A stretch of DNA of 64,000 bases from an uncultured Bacteroidales bacterium. GTDB lineage: Bacteria > Bacteroidota > Bacteroidia > Bacteroidales > UBA932. The notes under the pieces were generated by a model that had not been told where the DNA came from, ran no database searches, and saw nothing but the letters and a program-made list of their open reading frames with translations. How positions within the stretch are numbered: position 1 is the first letter of the stretch; the number at the start of each line of letters is the position of its first letter. Location of the stretch: NCBI GenBank assembly GCA_934691625.1, contig CAKUTA010000004.1, forward strand, positions 62,001-126,000, given 5' to 3'. Below are positions 36,814 through 46,951 of this stretch, one piece after another. The position numbers and the translations under genes were made by a program.

Positions 36814-37531
36814 GGCAGGACTTTATCTTACGGTGATAGTTCATCTCGTGATTCTGATTATCCTGCTTGTAGCACAGATAGGGTTTTCCTTGCAAAAGGA
36901 GAACTCTTTTGTCATTGACTTCTCCAGACAGGAGGCAATGGAGGCCGAGCAGAAAAAGAAGCAGCTCGAAGAAGATGTCGAGAAGAAGGTGGACGACCTC
37001 ATCGCTGCCAAGGTGGACCGGCTGCTTGCAGGAACATCTGGCGTGGAGTTTCGTAACACCACCACATCCCGCAATAAGGGGATGCTGAAAGATGACAGGA
37101 ACACTGATGCGGAGAAACTGTATGCCGATGCAGAAAAGCTTGCCAGGGATCTTAAGAGCGGCCTCAAGGCCGATCTCAGCAATGACGACTACGTGGAGAC
37201 GCCGTCCAAGTCCAATGATACAGGAAGCAAGCCGTCGAACAAGACATACAGCGGTCCGTCAGTCCTCTCATGGCATCTGGACAACCGCAAGGCAAGCCAT
37301 CTTCCCATTCCTGCATACCGCTGCTATGGAGGAGGTATGGTGACAGTCGTAATAACTGTGAACAATGCCGGCAAAGTCATTGATGCACGCATCCTTGATG
37401 ATGTGTCATCAGATGACAAGTGCCTGCGTGACTTCGCAATAAGAGCGGCAAGGATGTCCGTTTTCTCGTCATCTCCTGCCGCTCCTTCAAAACAGACTGG
37501 CGATATTGTTTACCAGTTTATTGCCCAATAG
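36794..37531 (+). CDS. TonB-like energy transducer
   Basis: A 245-residue protein with one N-terminal membrane span (about 10-30), a charged Lys/Glu coiled linker (residues 45-75, EQKKKQLEEDVEKKVDDLI) and a C-terminal TonB-type domain (about 165-245, GGGMVTVVITVNNAGKVIDARI). The layout is that of TonB or TolA, passing energy from ExbB/ExbD to outer-membrane receptors. The linker lacks the Pro-Lys/Pro-Glu repeats of classical TonB, so a TolA-like role is possible. It overlaps udk by 20 bases and the convergent S41 protease gene by 14. Confidence 0.78.
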   Translation: MLTRDDKAGLYLTVIVHLVILIILLVAQIGFSLQKENSFVIDFSRQEAMEAEQKKKQLEEDVEKKVDDLIAAKVDRLLAGTSGVEFRNTTTSRNKGMLKDDRNTDAEKLYADAEKLARDLKSGLKADLSNDDYVETPSKSNDTGSKPSNKTYSGPSVLSWHLDNRKASHLPIPAYRCYGGGMVTVVITVNNAGKVIDARILDDVSSDDKCLRDFAIRAARMSVFSSSPAAPSKQTGDIVYQFIAQ

Positions 37532-39095
37532 CAGTTTTCACCACATTGTCTATATCCAGATATATTCTGTAGAATGCATTGTCCCCTAGTTTGGAATATC
37601 GTCCGATAAGAGCCCGGAGCTGCGTTATCATATAAGGCGCAGTCTTTTCCCACTCACCTGGAGCTGGAACGATTCCGTCAACGGAAGATGCATACGCCTT
37701 GAACTTCGACGGGATATCAAGCCTGTCGAGGAAGGAATCCAGTTTGGAGAAATCATCTATAGATCCAAGCTGCTTTCCGTATTTATCGAAAATGGCTGAA
37801 GCGAAGCGCATCTGCGTGGCCTTCTTGTTGCAGCGTATGTAATATCTCGTCGCAGCTGTCGTGTCCATAGGCACGAACACATCAGGAACAATGCCGCCTC
37901 CGCCATAGACAGGGCGTCCGCCGGCAGTATGGTATATCTCTGTGCTGTCAACCCGGATGCTGTCCTTGTCAAACATCTCACCATCTGCATATCTCTTATA
38001 TATATCATACTGATAGTCATCAGAATATGGTTTCTGGATGCAGCGTCCTGAAGGAGTATAGAACCGGGCTATTGTCAGACGTATTCCTGAACCATCAGAG
38101 AAATACCTGGACTCCTGGACCAGACCTTTTCCATAGGAACGGCGCCCGATGATAGTGCCACGGTCATTGTCCTGCATGGCCCCCGCAAAAATCTCGCTTG
38201 AAGATGCCGTATTCTCATTGACCAGAACAGAAAGCTTCACATCCTTAAGTATGCCCTTGCCGTCGGCCTTGTAGTCTTCACGCTTCTGATGCAGCCCCTG
38301 AAGATAGACTATTTCATCCCCCTTGTCCAGGAACATGTCGGACAGAAGAAGAGCCTGGTCCAGATATCCGCCGCTATTATCCCTGAGATCGAACACAAGA
38401 TGCTTCATTCCCTTGTCAAGCAGAGTCTGTGCAGCTTCAGAAACTTCTGTGAATGTAGTCCGCGAGAACTTCGTAAGGCGGATATATCCTGTCCTGCCGT
38501 CTATCATGAATGCGGCATCGACACAATGCACCGGAATCTTTCCGCGCTTTATATTGAACGGGATAGTCTCGTCTCCCCTCTTGACCAGGATGCCGACTTC
38601 CGTCCCGGCCTTGCCCTTCATGTGACGGACCATACTGTCCTGCGGGAACTTCACACCTGCGATATTACATGAATCAACCTTGAGGATGCGGTCACCTGGC
38701 TGCAGTCCCACTTTTTCAGAAGGACCGCCAGGTATCACCTCCAGGACAATCGCTGTATCGTTCGGCACATTGAACTGGATACCAATGCCATCAAAATTTC
38801 CTGCCAGCTCTGTCTCTGATTTTTCAAGTTCCACAGGAGGCAGATAGACCGAATGAGGGTCGAGGGCCGCCAGAGATGCCACGATCGCAGCATCTGTCAC
38901 CTTCTTCACATCCACTGTATCCACGTACGATCTCTGCACCTCCTGCAGAATAAGGTTCAGCTTGCGCCACTGGGATGTGTCCCCGCCCTGGCGGAAGCTG
39001 CGCCCCGTAGTGATAAAGAACAATACCGTACCCAGAATTCCTATGACTATCCCGAGTACGGCAGCTAAAGAACTTGTCTTGTCTCTCTCTGTCAT
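37518..39095 (-). CDS. S41 family C-terminal processing peptidase
   Basis: A 525-residue protease with an N-terminal membrane anchor (about 8-28). A PDZ domain at about 95-180 (GDRILKVDSCNIAG) precedes the S41 catalytic core. The nucleophile serine lies in TASSSEIFAG near residue 297 and the base lysine in RSYGKGLVQ near 321. CtpA/Prc-type enzymes process or degrade periplasmic proteins from the C-terminus. It follows the dCMP deaminase gene by 24 bases. The C-terminal 150 residues are an added, mostly helical region. Confidence 0.93.
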   Translation of the reverse strand: MTERDKTSSLAAVLGIVIGILGTVLFFITTGRSFRQGGDTSQWRKLNLILQEVQRSYVDTVDVKKVTDAAIVASLAALDPHSVYLPPVELEKSETELAGNFDGIGIQFNVPNDTAIVLEVIPGGPSEKVGLQPGDRILKVDSCNIAGVKFPQDSMVRHMKGKAGTEVGILVKRGDETIPFNIKRGKIPVHCVDAAFMIDGRTGYIRLTKFSRTTFTEVSEAAQTLLDKGMKHLVFDLRDNSGGYLDQALLLSDMFLDKGDEIVYLQGLHQKREDYKADGKGILKDVKLSVLVNENTASSSEIFAGAMQDNDRGTIIGRRSYGKGLVQESRYFSDGSGIRLTIARFYTPSGRCIQKPYSDDYQYDIYKRYADGEMFDKDSIRVDSTEIYHTAGGRPVYGGGGIVPDVFVPMDTTAATRYYIRCNKKATQMRFASAIFDKYGKQLGSIDDFSKLDSFLDRLDIPSKFKAYASSVDGIVPAPGEWEKTAPYMITQLRALIGRYSKLGDNAFYRIYLDIDNVVKTAIGQ

Positions 39096-39119
39096 GATAA
39101 ATGCATTTCAAAATGACTT

Positions 39120-39530
39120 TCAGTCCACATCCACCTGTTCAACTTCTATGCCCGCCTTCCTCAGCAGGTCTGGCCCATCCTGCAGCCTATAGGCATCGCG
39201 ATAGACAACACGCCTGATTCCTGCCTGGATGATAAGCTTGGAACATTCGATGCATGGAGAAGCTGTCACATAAAGTGTGGCATTCTCGCTGCTGTTCCCG
39301 GACTTCGCGACCTTTGTGATCGCATTCGCCTCTGCATGAAGCACATAAGGCTTCGTGACCCCGTTTTCATCCTCGCAAATATTCTCAAACCCGGACGGGG
39401 TTCCATTGTACCCGTCCGAGATGATCATGTTGTTCTTGACGATAAGGGCTCCGACCTTGCGGCGCTTGCAGTAGGAGTTTTCGGCCCAGATATCGGCCAT
39501 TCTCAGATAGCTGCGGTCAAATTTCTGCAT
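39120..39530 (-). CDS. dCMP deaminase (ComEB-like)
   Basis: A 136-residue cytidine-deaminase-fold enzyme with the zinc site HAEANA and PCIEC. It converts dCMP to dUMP for thymidylate synthesis, or has the related ComEB role. The C-terminal segment RRVVYRDAYR is typical of this family. It lies between the acyl-CoA ligase and the S41 protease with gaps of 9 and 24 bases, so all three probably share one transcript. Confidence 0.93.
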   Translation of the reverse strand: MQKFDRSYLRMADIWAENSYCKRRKVGALIVKNNMIISDGYNGTPSGFENICEDENGVTKPYVLHAEANAITKVAKSGNSSENATLYVTASPCIECSKLIIQAGIRRVVYRDAYRLQDGPDLLRKAGIEVEQVDVD

Positions 39531-39539
39531 ATCAATGCT

Positions 39540-41201
39540 TTAGTTTCTCTGATAAAGATATCGTTTGATGCTCTTCTTAGGGGTTCTCTCGAAATCCTCC
39601 GGCATGAATTCGATTTTAGCGATCTTGGCATAATTCGGCACCTGCTTGTTGATTTCAGGAAGTGTCTCCTGAATCCTCGCCTCCAGCTCAGACTGACTAA
39701 GTCCGTCGAGTTCAGCCTGATGGTAGTCAGGATATATAAGGGCGACAAGTGAACCGTGATCCTCGATCACAAGCGAATCCACTACGTAGGTGACATTGTT
39801 CACCACGCCCTCGATTTCCTCAGGATAGATATTCTGTCCAGATGGACCGAGAATCATGCACTTGGACCGTCCTTTCAGGAAGAGATATCCATCATTATCC
39901 ATGATGCCCATATCACCGGTGTGGAACCAGCCATCTTCCTCAATGACGCTTCTGGTCGCTTCCTCGTTCTTATAGTAACCAAGAAAAACATTAGGGCCTT
40001 TTACAAGCACTTCTCCAGGAATATTGTGCGGGTCGGAAGAGTCTATCTTCATAGACATGTTCATCGCAGCCTGTCCGCATGAATAAAGCTTCGCGTCTTT
40101 CCAGTCCGCATACCCTATGATAGGAGCACATTCTGTCATACCATAACCGACAGTAAACGGAAAACCTATCTTGCGGAAGAAGCGCTCGACTTCCGGATTA
40201 AAGGCTGCGCCGCCGATAATCACCTCATAGAAGCGTCCGCCGAAGGCATTGACAAGTTCGTTGAGAATCTTCTTCTGTATGACCTTGTCTATGATAGGCA
40301 GATTCATGATCATCTTGTTCCTGTCAAGGATCGGCTTGAGCTTGGACTTATACACTTTTTCGATGATAAGAGGCACGGCAATGATGATATGCGGCTTGAT
40401 GTCAGCGAATGCCTGCATAATGACCTTAGGACTAGGTACCCGAGTAAGGAAATGCACATGGGCGCCGATTGTCATCTCAAACAGGAATTCGAACATCATT
40501 CCATACATGTGGGCGGAAGGAAGCATTGACACCACCTCAGTGGTGTTGTCAAGCTGCGGCATGGCCTGGACGTGTGCAAATTCGATGTTGGAATAGAGGG
40601 CACGGTAAGGGATCATGACACCTTTCGAGAAGCCTGAAGTTCCTGAAGTATAGTTGATAAGCGCCAGTTCGTCAGCGCTGTCCTCATAATAGTCAAGGTC
40701 TTCCGGGCCAAAATTGTTCGGATACTTGTGCCCGAAACTTTCATTCAGATGCTCGCGGACCTGGGACATCTCTGCTGTCCTGGAATAGAGGAAGCCGAAT
40801 GTATTGATCTGCACTACGACATAGAGCCCAGGCATCTCCGCCTCGGAAAGGTTCTCCCAGATGACCTCGTCAACGAAAAGCACTTTAGCCTCGGAATGGT
40901 TCACGAGGTAATGGATATTTCCAGGCTTGAACTCGTGGAGAATCGGAACCGGAACAGCACCATAAGTCAGTGCAGCAAGAAAACTTACGCCCCAGTTCGC
41001 CTGATTCCTGGAGCAGATGGCCACCTTGTCACCTTTTACCAGTCCGCACTGCTCGAATGCGATGTGAAGTTTTGCAATACGTCTTGCGACATCCCTGTAG
41101 GCCAGGTCCTGTCCCTTGTAGTTAGACAATGCCGGGCGATCCCAGTTTTCCCTGAAACTCTTTTCCAGGAGCTTGTTTACTGAATGAAATTCCATCTTCA
41201 A
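39540..41201 (-). CDS. Long-chain fatty acid-CoA ligase (AMP-binding)
   Basis: A 553-residue adenylate-forming enzyme. The AMP-binding loop is YTSGTSGFSKG near residue 185, the A5 motif is GYGMTECAP, and A7/A8 are WFHTGDMG and GRSK. The terminal catalytic lysine is in KKSIKRYL. It activates a carboxylate, probably a fatty acid, to acyl-AMP and then acyl-CoA. There is no signal peptide. It lies 9 bases before the dCMP deaminase. The substrate is not deducible, and an acyl-ACP synthetase is possible. Confidence 0.88.
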   Translation of the reverse strand: MKMEFHSVNKLLEKSFRENWDRPALSNYKGQDLAYRDVARRIAKLHIAFEQCGLVKGDKVAICSRNQANWGVSFLAALTYGAVPVPILHEFKPGNIHYLVNHSEAKVLFVDEVIWENLSEAEMPGLYVVVQINTFGFLYSRTAEMSQVREHLNESFGHKYPNNFGPEDLDYYEDSADELALINYTSGTSGFSKGVMIPYRALYSNIEFAHVQAMPQLDNTTEVVSMLPSAHMYGMMFEFLFEMTIGAHVHFLTRVPSPKVIMQAFADIKPHIIIAVPLIIEKVYKSKLKPILDRNKMIMNLPIIDKVIQKKILNELVNAFGGRFYEVIIGGAAFNPEVERFFRKIGFPFTVGYGMTECAPIIGYADWKDAKLYSCGQAAMNMSMKIDSSDPHNIPGEVLVKGPNVFLGYYKNEEATRSVIEEDGWFHTGDMGIMDNDGYLFLKGRSKCMILGPSGQNIYPEEIEGVVNNVTYVVDSLVIEDHGSLVALIYPDYHQAELDGLSQSELEARIQETLPEINKQVPNYAKIAKIEFMPEDFERTPKKSIKRYLYQRN

Positions 41202-41208
41202 ATAATTT

Positions 41209-43494
41209 TCAAAGTTTTAACGACCGTTCCTTGCCATCATAGCAAAGAGCGGTGACCGAGCCATCAGCATTTACATTGAGCCTGGCATCCGGGCGTATCC
41301 TCCTGTTTCCGTCAGGAGCATAGACAGGCGTACCGCCATCGAAACCGTAAACAACGGTCCTGGCAGAAGTCCTGACTACCCAAAATTTCTTTCCCTTGAC
41401 ACTGAGGAGCTCAGGCAATGACTTTATGGTCTCTTCTGATTTTATGCCTTTCCACGAAGAAGGCACCTTCCCGTGGAGATCGTACATTCCTATTGTGTTG
41501 TCCTTGTGCAGCACCAATGCAGTATAGCCGTGTGCACCGGTAAAGTCGTATGCGGCAGGACCTATAAGGATTTCCTTTCCAAGCTCCACAGGGAACGGCT
41601 TCACGAAACGGCCGAGACGGTCAATGAGATAAAGCTTGGAGCCTGAAGCAAAGAGGAACTGTATCTTGCCGTTTCCGAAATAATCTATTTCCGCGACAGC
41701 ACCGCATATCGGGGCATTGAACGGCACTCCCCACAGACCTTTACCGTTCTCATCCTTCAGGACCAGATAGTTATTCGTCTGCTGCGAGAACATGTTCATC
41801 TTCCCTGTCGCGCAGTTCTTCACCTTGAACGGTCCTGCAGGCACATTCACCACAGTGTCCTTGGCAGCCGCGGGTGCGTCATCCCTGCTTCCGGAATATT
41901 GACCACGGGCAGCTTCAATGTGCATCAGGAAGGATGACTCGCCAGGTTCTACCGAAAAGACTACAGGACAAGCCGTTATGCTGTCAAGCATTTTCCTGGC
42001 CTGCAAAGCAGTCCCCTGGCTGAGGAACCCTGCGAAACTCTCCGGCTGCGCTGATACAGAGCAGTAGGCCTGGAACACCATGCCACCTTCCTTGATGAGC
42101 CCTCCTGCACCTATCTCTGAAAGATAATCGTCAAGGGTTTTGCGTTCCTTCAACGAGAACTGCTTCAGCGCATCTTCCGGCCCGCATATCATCCAGCCGT
42201 CCTTATATATATACGTCGAGTCCTGCAGAGAGAACAGTCCGCCGAACAATGTTCCGACAGAAGCAAACAAAGGAGACGACATGACGCTGCCGTCATAGTC
42301 CTTCATTGTCCTGATATCTCTGCCTCGGAAGATCTGCACGGGATCTTCTTTCCCCGGACGCAGCAGCAGGACATCTTCCATCCTGTCTGCCACAGGAATG
42401 ACCGCCTTGCATATTTCCTTGATCTTCAATGATTCCATCCAGATGGCAGGAGCGATTCCTGCCTTTCTGCTGACAGCATCAAGTGCAGAATTATATTTCG
42501 CGATACGTCCTGCCGCATCGGCATATTTCCGATATGCTTCAATATAGGCACCGGCATCGTCCAGCATAATTTCGGACGCGCTTAAGGTCCATGCCGGAAG
42601 GATGGACTTCATATAGGAAGTTCCCGGCGCAATGCCGCGGTACATGTTCGAGAAGTATGCAGGACTGTCAAATGAAGAGGCCGTACCTGACATGGAGATG
42701 CGTTTTTCTGACATGGATTCTATCATGAACACAGTCCAGTCGGCATAGCTTTTCATGAATCCGGCATATCCGCGCCCCTTTCTGGAAAGGAATGACAATG
42801 CAAGCTTTCCAGAATATGAATTGTTTATGAATATTGCAGGAGAATTTCCCGAAGCGGCAGCAGCAGAAGCGCACTCATGGTTCTGAAGCACAGATGTTCC
42901 CGCTTCAATATTCCTGCTGCAGGACCCTACCAGAGTCTCTGAAGGGGAAAAGGCAATGACAGTGCTTTTCTTCAATGCAGGCTGATGTTCTCCTGCCTCG
43001 CGGAAGATGCCGTATGATATTCCAGAAGAGTCAGCCGCCCTCATCAGTTCCCATTCGCCGCTGGATGTATCGTGAGGAAATCTGGAGGCATTTACCAGCA
43101 GAAGCGGTACAATATCACCGCTGTAATGCATTGACACTGCCATTTCGGCTCCCCTGAGAGCCCGTGCCTTTCCACTGAGCAGTCCTGAGGCCTCCGTAAC
43201 GAATTTCATGAAGGAGGAACATCCGGAGCCTGTGAACAGCGCCCTGAAAATCCATGTCGAATCCGTCATGATGCCGATTCCCTCTTTCACGCTTCCGCAA
43301 TGCAGAATCATGGCTGCATCCGATGGCACCGCGTTCATGAGAGGGCGGGCTGAAGAGGCAATCGAGAACATTTCTTCCTCGGAGATGGAGGTTTCGCCAC
43401 CTTTTTCCGAGTATAACATCACCACTGCACCAGCCACGATAAGGACAAGTGCAGAGAGTGCTGATATACAAACCATTAATGTTCTCTTATTCAT
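41209..43494 (-). CDS. Large membrane-anchored protein of unknown function
   Basis: A 761-residue protein with one N-terminal membrane anchor (about 8-28) and the rest probably periplasmic. Residues about 50-540 form an unrecognised mixed domain, Ser/Ala-rich with a few Trp. Residues about 560-761 resemble a small beta-propeller or quinoprotein-like repeat region, with turns such as YFGNGKIQFLFASG and ADGSVTALCYDG. A DUF3352-like domain is conceivable in the first part, but I cannot place it. It precedes the acyl-CoA ligase by 7 bases. A TATCTTTG -7 element lies upstream. Confidence 0.75.
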   Translation of the reverse strand: MNKRTLMVCISALSALVLIVAGAVVMLYSEKGGETSISEEEMFSIASSARPLMNAVPSDAAMILHCGSVKEGIGIMTDSTWIFRALFTGSGCSSFMKFVTEASGLLSGKARALRGAEMAVSMHYSGDIVPLLLVNASRFPHDTSSGEWELMRAADSSGISYGIFREAGEHQPALKKSTVIAFSPSETLVGSCSRNIEAGTSVLQNHECASAAAASGNSPAIFINNSYSGKLALSFLSRKGRGYAGFMKSYADWTVFMIESMSEKRISMSGTASSFDSPAYFSNMYRGIAPGTSYMKSILPAWTLSASEIMLDDAGAYIEAYRKYADAAGRIAKYNSALDAVSRKAGIAPAIWMESLKIKEICKAVIPVADRMEDVLLLRPGKEDPVQIFRGRDIRTMKDYDGSVMSSPLFASVGTLFGGLFSLQDSTYIYKDGWMICGPEDALKQFSLKERKTLDDYLSEIGAGGLIKEGGMVFQAYCSVSAQPESFAGFLSQGTALQARKMLDSITACPVVFSVEPGESSFLMHIEAARGQYSGSRDDAPAAAKDTVVNVPAGPFKVKNCATGKMNMFSQQTNNYLVLKDENGKGLWGVPFNAPICGAVAEIDYFGNGKIQFLFASGSKLYLIDRLGRFVKPFPVELGKEILIGPAAYDFTGAHGYTALVLHKDNTIGMYDLHGKVPSSWKGIKSEETIKSLPELLSVKGKKFWVVRTSARTVVYGFDGGTPVYAPDGNRRIRPDARLNVNADGSVTALCYDGKERSLKL

Positions 43495-43551
43495 TTCACC
43501 AACTCATTTTTGCGGTAAAGTATGCCGATTTGGGGTGAAACCCATAAGATA

Positions 43552-43559
43552 CAAAGATA
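43552..43559 (-). promoter_or_regulatory. Possible -7 element of the 761-residue gene
   Basis: Minus-strand TATCTTTG, a perfect match to TAnnTTTG, 57 bases upstream of the start at 43494. No TTTG at the correct -33 spacing was found. Confidence 0.4.
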
Positions 43560-43612
43560 CACATTATTTTACTTAATGCGCATCTTCATCTGGAGGAGTG
43601 CCCTTTTGGAAA

Positions 43613-44959
43613 TTATTTTTGCGGATTCATCAACGAATTTTCCGCCTTTTGGACAATTTCAAATCCGAATTTTTCAACGACTGATGACATTTTCGCACGC
43701 ACCTTGTCATTGCACAGATTGCCTATCGACCCCTCATGCGTATGATGCAGGCTTCCATGGTATTCGAATCTGCCGGCAAGAATATCCATACCGACTTTCC
43801 TATAGGCATCACGGAACGGTACGCCGTCCTCTTCCACAAGGCGGTTGACCTCCTCGACGCTGAATGCAGGCTGATATTTAGGATCATCCATGATTCCGTT
43901 CACGACCTCCATGTTCCTTATCGCGTATGCAGCAATGTCTATACAGTCGTCAAGCTCGCCGAACATCGGGATAAACACCTCTTTAAGGATCTGCATATCA
44001 CGGAAGTATCCCGAAGGAAGGTTGCCGGTAATGAGCCTGATGTCATTCGGGATTCCCTGAATCCTGTTGCAATGCGCCCTTACCAGCTCGAACACATCAG
44101 GGTTCTTCTTGTGCGGCATAATGCTGGAGCCTGTGGTCATGCTGTCAGGAAGATGGATAAACCCGAAATTCTGGCTTGCATACAGGCAGCAGTCCATAGC
44201 AAGCCTGCATATTGTCTCGGCTACGGCAGCGTAGGCAAATGATATTGCGCGCTCCGTCTTGCCTCTTCCCATCTGGGCATAGACAACATTATAGTCAAGG
44301 TCCGCAAACCCGAGCAGCCTGGTGGTCATTGTCCTGTCAAGAGGGGCTGAAGAGCCATAGCCGGCGGCGGAGCCCAGAGGGTTCTGGTTTGTGATCTCCC
44401 ATGCGGCAAGCATCAGCCTCATGTCGTCTGCCAGGCTCTCGGCGTAGGCTCCGAACCACAATCCGAACGAGGATGGCATCGCCACCTGGAGATGGGTATA
44501 TCCAGGCATCAAGACATCCTTATATTGCTCGCTCTTCTGCTGAAGGACATCGAACAGCTCCAGAATCTTATCTACGGTTTTCCGTATTTCCGCGCGGGCG
44601 AACAGCTTGAGGTCCACAAGCACCTGGTCATTTCTCGAGCGCCCTGTATGAACCTTCTTCCCGATATCCCCAAGCTCACGGGTAAGCATAAGCTCCACCT
44701 GGGAATGGATGTCCTCAACATCAGGCTCGATAGCCAGTTCCCCTTCTGCTGCCTGCACGTACAGGCGTCTCAGCACCGGAAGCAGCTGCCCAAGGTCCTC
44801 TGCGGTCAGAAGCCCGACCTTTTCAAGCATTGTGATATGAGCCATTGTGCCGAGGATATCATACCTGGCAAGATACAAGTCCAGTTCACGGTCCTTTCCG
44901 ACTGTAAACTTGTCAATCAGGGCATCATCGTCATAGCCCTTGTCCCAAAGTTTAGCCAT
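43613..44959 (-). CDS. argH: Argininosuccinate lyase
   Basis: A 448-residue fumarase-superfamily enzyme splitting argininosuccinate into arginine and fumarate, the last step of arginine synthesis. The signature loop GSSIMPHKKNPD near residues 281-292 holds the catalytic serine. The N-terminal GRSRNDQV segment is also diagnostic. It is the final gene of the arginine block, 110 bases after argE. It probably belongs to the same ArgR regulon, though no separate operator was seen. Confidence 0.95.
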   Translation of the reverse strand: MAKLWDKGYDDDALIDKFTVGKDRELDLYLARYDILGTMAHITMLEKVGLLTAEDLGQLLPVLRRLYVQAAEGELAIEPDVEDIHSQVELMLTRELGDIGKKVHTGRSRNDQVLVDLKLFARAEIRKTVDKILELFDVLQQKSEQYKDVLMPGYTHLQVAMPSSFGLWFGAYAESLADDMRLMLAAWEITNQNPLGSAAGYGSSAPLDRTMTTRLLGFADLDYNVVYAQMGRGKTERAISFAYAAVAETICRLAMDCCLYASQNFGFIHLPDSMTTGSSIMPHKKNPDVFELVRAHCNRIQGIPNDIRLITGNLPSGYFRDMQILKEVFIPMFGELDDCIDIAAYAIRNMEVVNGIMDDPKYQPAFSVEEVNRLVEEDGVPFRDAYRKVGMDILAGRFEYHGSLHHTHEGSIGNLCNDKVRAKMSSVVEKFGFEIVQKAENSLMNPQK

Positions 44960-45069
44960 ATTCTTTCGTGGTAGCCAGTACCCAATCTTTCAATTATTTA
45001 ACCAAGAATCTATTTTCGCTATCAATTAAGATATTACGTTTATACACCAGGCAACCATCCTGTCCAGCA

Positions 45070-46179
45070 TTATTTCATCCGGAAACCATCAAGCAGCTTC
45101 ACATATATCCCTATTCCTTCACGAATCTCGTCCAGCTCAATGTATTCGTCCGCGGTATGTGACCTCGCCGAATCTCCAGGGCCTATTTTCACCGTAGGGA
45201 ACGGGGAAAGTGTCTGATTGCTGGTCGTACTGGAGCCGAATGTCCTGATGCCCTGCGCCTTGGCCCGGAGCACTATCGGATGGTCTTCAGCTATATGGGA
45301 GCTTCCGAGACGCGTCGAACGTTCTTTCACATTGCATTTCACAGAACCTTTTATCAGCGCCAGAAGTTCCTGATTCGTGTACATCCCGTTAGAGCGGATA
45401 TCCGCCACAAAGGTACATTTATCCGGGACAATATTATGCTGTGTTCCAGCATTTATCTGCGTAACAGTCATCTTTACAGCCCCAAGATACGGCGAGACCA
45501 GCGGAAACCTGTAGTTCCTGAACCATTCAATGTCCGGAAGTGCCTTGTATATCGCATTGACACCTTCCTCCCTGGCGGCATGCCCGCTTCGCCCCTCTGC
45601 CGTACAGTCCAGCACCATCAGACCCTTCTCCGCCACCGCCATCTCCATCTTCGTCGGCTCGCCCATGATCCCCAGGTCAATGTGTCCTATCTCAGGAAAG
45701 ATAAGTTCAATACCGTCCTTGCCGCAGACTTCCTCTTCGGCTGTGGCAGACCAGATAAGCCTGTAAGGCTGAGGTCTGGAGGTAAGGTCAATGTAGGCTG
45801 CAAGCAGAGCTATCACCGAAGCACCATCGTCGTTAGTCCCAAGTCCATAAAGACGTCCGTCTTCCAGTGAAGGCGAGAATGGATCACGTGTATAGCTCAG
45901 AGCAGGACGGACCGTATCTATATGGGCATTGAGCATGATAACAGGCTTCTGCCCGGCATCCATTTCTCCTGCCTTGGAAGCATCTGCCAAATCTGCATCC
46001 GCTGAGTCGAGCCACAAGTTGTTTCCCTTGCGATGCGGCAGAATACCATGCTCTTTAAGCCATGTTTCCATCATATCGGCAACAGCGGTCTCCTGCCTGC
46101 TGAAAGACGGAATTTTCACCATGCTCTCCAGAAGATTCACAAAGTCCGATATATTTATCTGCATATCAATGTCTTTCAT
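45070..46179 (-). CDS. argE: M20 family deacylase, acylornithine/acylcitrulline deacylase
   Basis: A 369-residue zinc hydrolase. The dinuclear metal site is readable as NAHIDTVRP, GTNDDGAS and TAEEEVCG. In arginine synthesis of this type, carbamoylation precedes removal of the acyl group, so the substrate is predicted to be N-acyl-citrulline rather than N-acetylornithine. The start at 46179 lies 4 bases past the argB stop; a second ATG at 46164 is also possible. It is coupled to argB in the arginine operon. The acyl group (succinyl or acetyl) depends on the upstream transcarbamylase. Confidence 0.88.
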   Translation of the reverse strand: MKDIDMQINISDFVNLLESMVKIPSFSRQETAVADMMETWLKEHGILPHRKGNNLWLDSADADLADASKAGEMDAGQKPVIMLNAHIDTVRPALSYTRDPFSPSLEDGRLYGLGTNDDGASVIALLAAYIDLTSRPQPYRLIWSATAEEEVCGKDGIELIFPEIGHIDLGIMGEPTKMEMAVAEKGLMVLDCTAEGRSGHAAREEGVNAIYKALPDIEWFRNYRFPLVSPYLGAVKMTVTQINAGTQHNIVPDKCTFVADIRSNGMYTNQELLALIKGSVKCNVKERSTRLGSSHIAEDHPIVLRAKAQGIRTFGSSTTSNQTLSPFPTVKIGPGDSARSHTADEYIELDEIREGIGIYVKLLDGFRMK

Positions 46180-46183
46180 TGTA

Positions 46184-46951
46184 TTACAGCACTATGTCTG
46201 TGCCGGTTTCCAGTCCCAGGGCAGCCGCATTGGTAATGACTACCTTCGAGACGCCTGAACGCAGGGCGGCAAAGGCATTGTCCAGTTTAGGAATCATTCC
46301 TCCTGATATGATGCCGTCAGCCTTCAGCTTCCCGTAGCTTTCTGGAGTAATGACAGGGATTACGCTATCCTCATCTTCAGGGTCGCCCAATACCCCTTTC
46401 TTCTCGAAGCAGAATGTCAATGTCACCTCCGATGATGCTGCCAGAGCCTCTGCGACAGATGTCGCAATCGTGTCGGCATTCGTGTTCAGCAGACCGCATG
46501 AGGTATCGAATGACAATGGCGCCACAACAGGGACTGCCCCAGATTCAAGCATACGCATAAAAGCTCCTGCATCCACAAAGTCGATGTCGCCGACAAAGCC
46601 ATAGTCGATATCCTTCACTGGCCTCTTATGCGCCTTTATGCATCCGAAATCCGCACCCGTGACTCCCGCGGCATTGACGCCAAGCGATTGAAGTTCAGCG
46701 ACAATGCGTTTATTGACAAGCCCGCCATAAACCATTGTCACGACCTCAAGCATCGCGGCATCAGTGATTCTGCGGCCATCCGCCATCTTCGTCTCTATGC
46801 CTAGTTTCGCTGCTATCGCTGTGGCTGTACGTCCTCCGCCATGGATAAGAACCTTGTTTCCCGGCATTGAGGCGAAAGCCTTCAGAAGACTTCCGCGCAT
46901 CTGAGGATCCTCTACGACAGCGCCTCCTACCTTTATTACATTTACCGGCAT
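46184..46951 (-). CDS. argB: Acylglutamate kinase
   Basis: A 255-residue amino-acid-kinase-fold enzyme phosphorylating N-acylglutamate, the second step of arginine synthesis. Motifs are the phosphate loop KVGGAV, IHGGGRTATAIA and the nucleotide-site GMIPKLDNAFAAL. Whether the natural acyl group is acetyl or succinyl cannot be read from these motifs. Its start overlaps the transcarbamylase gene by 10 bases and its stop precedes argE by 4. Confidence 0.93.
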   Translation of the reverse strand: MPVNVIKVGGAVVEDPQMRGSLLKAFASMPGNKVLIHGGGRTATAIAAKLGIETKMADGRRITDAAMLEVVTMVYGGLVNKRIVAELQSLGVNAAGVTGADFGCIKAHKRPVKDIDYGFVGDIDFVDAGAFMRMLESGAVPVVAPLSFDTSCGLLNTNADTIATSVAEALAASSEVTLTFCFEKKGVLGDPEDEDSVIPVITPESYGKLKADGIISGGMIPKLDNAFAALRSGVSKVVITNAAALGLETGTDIVL

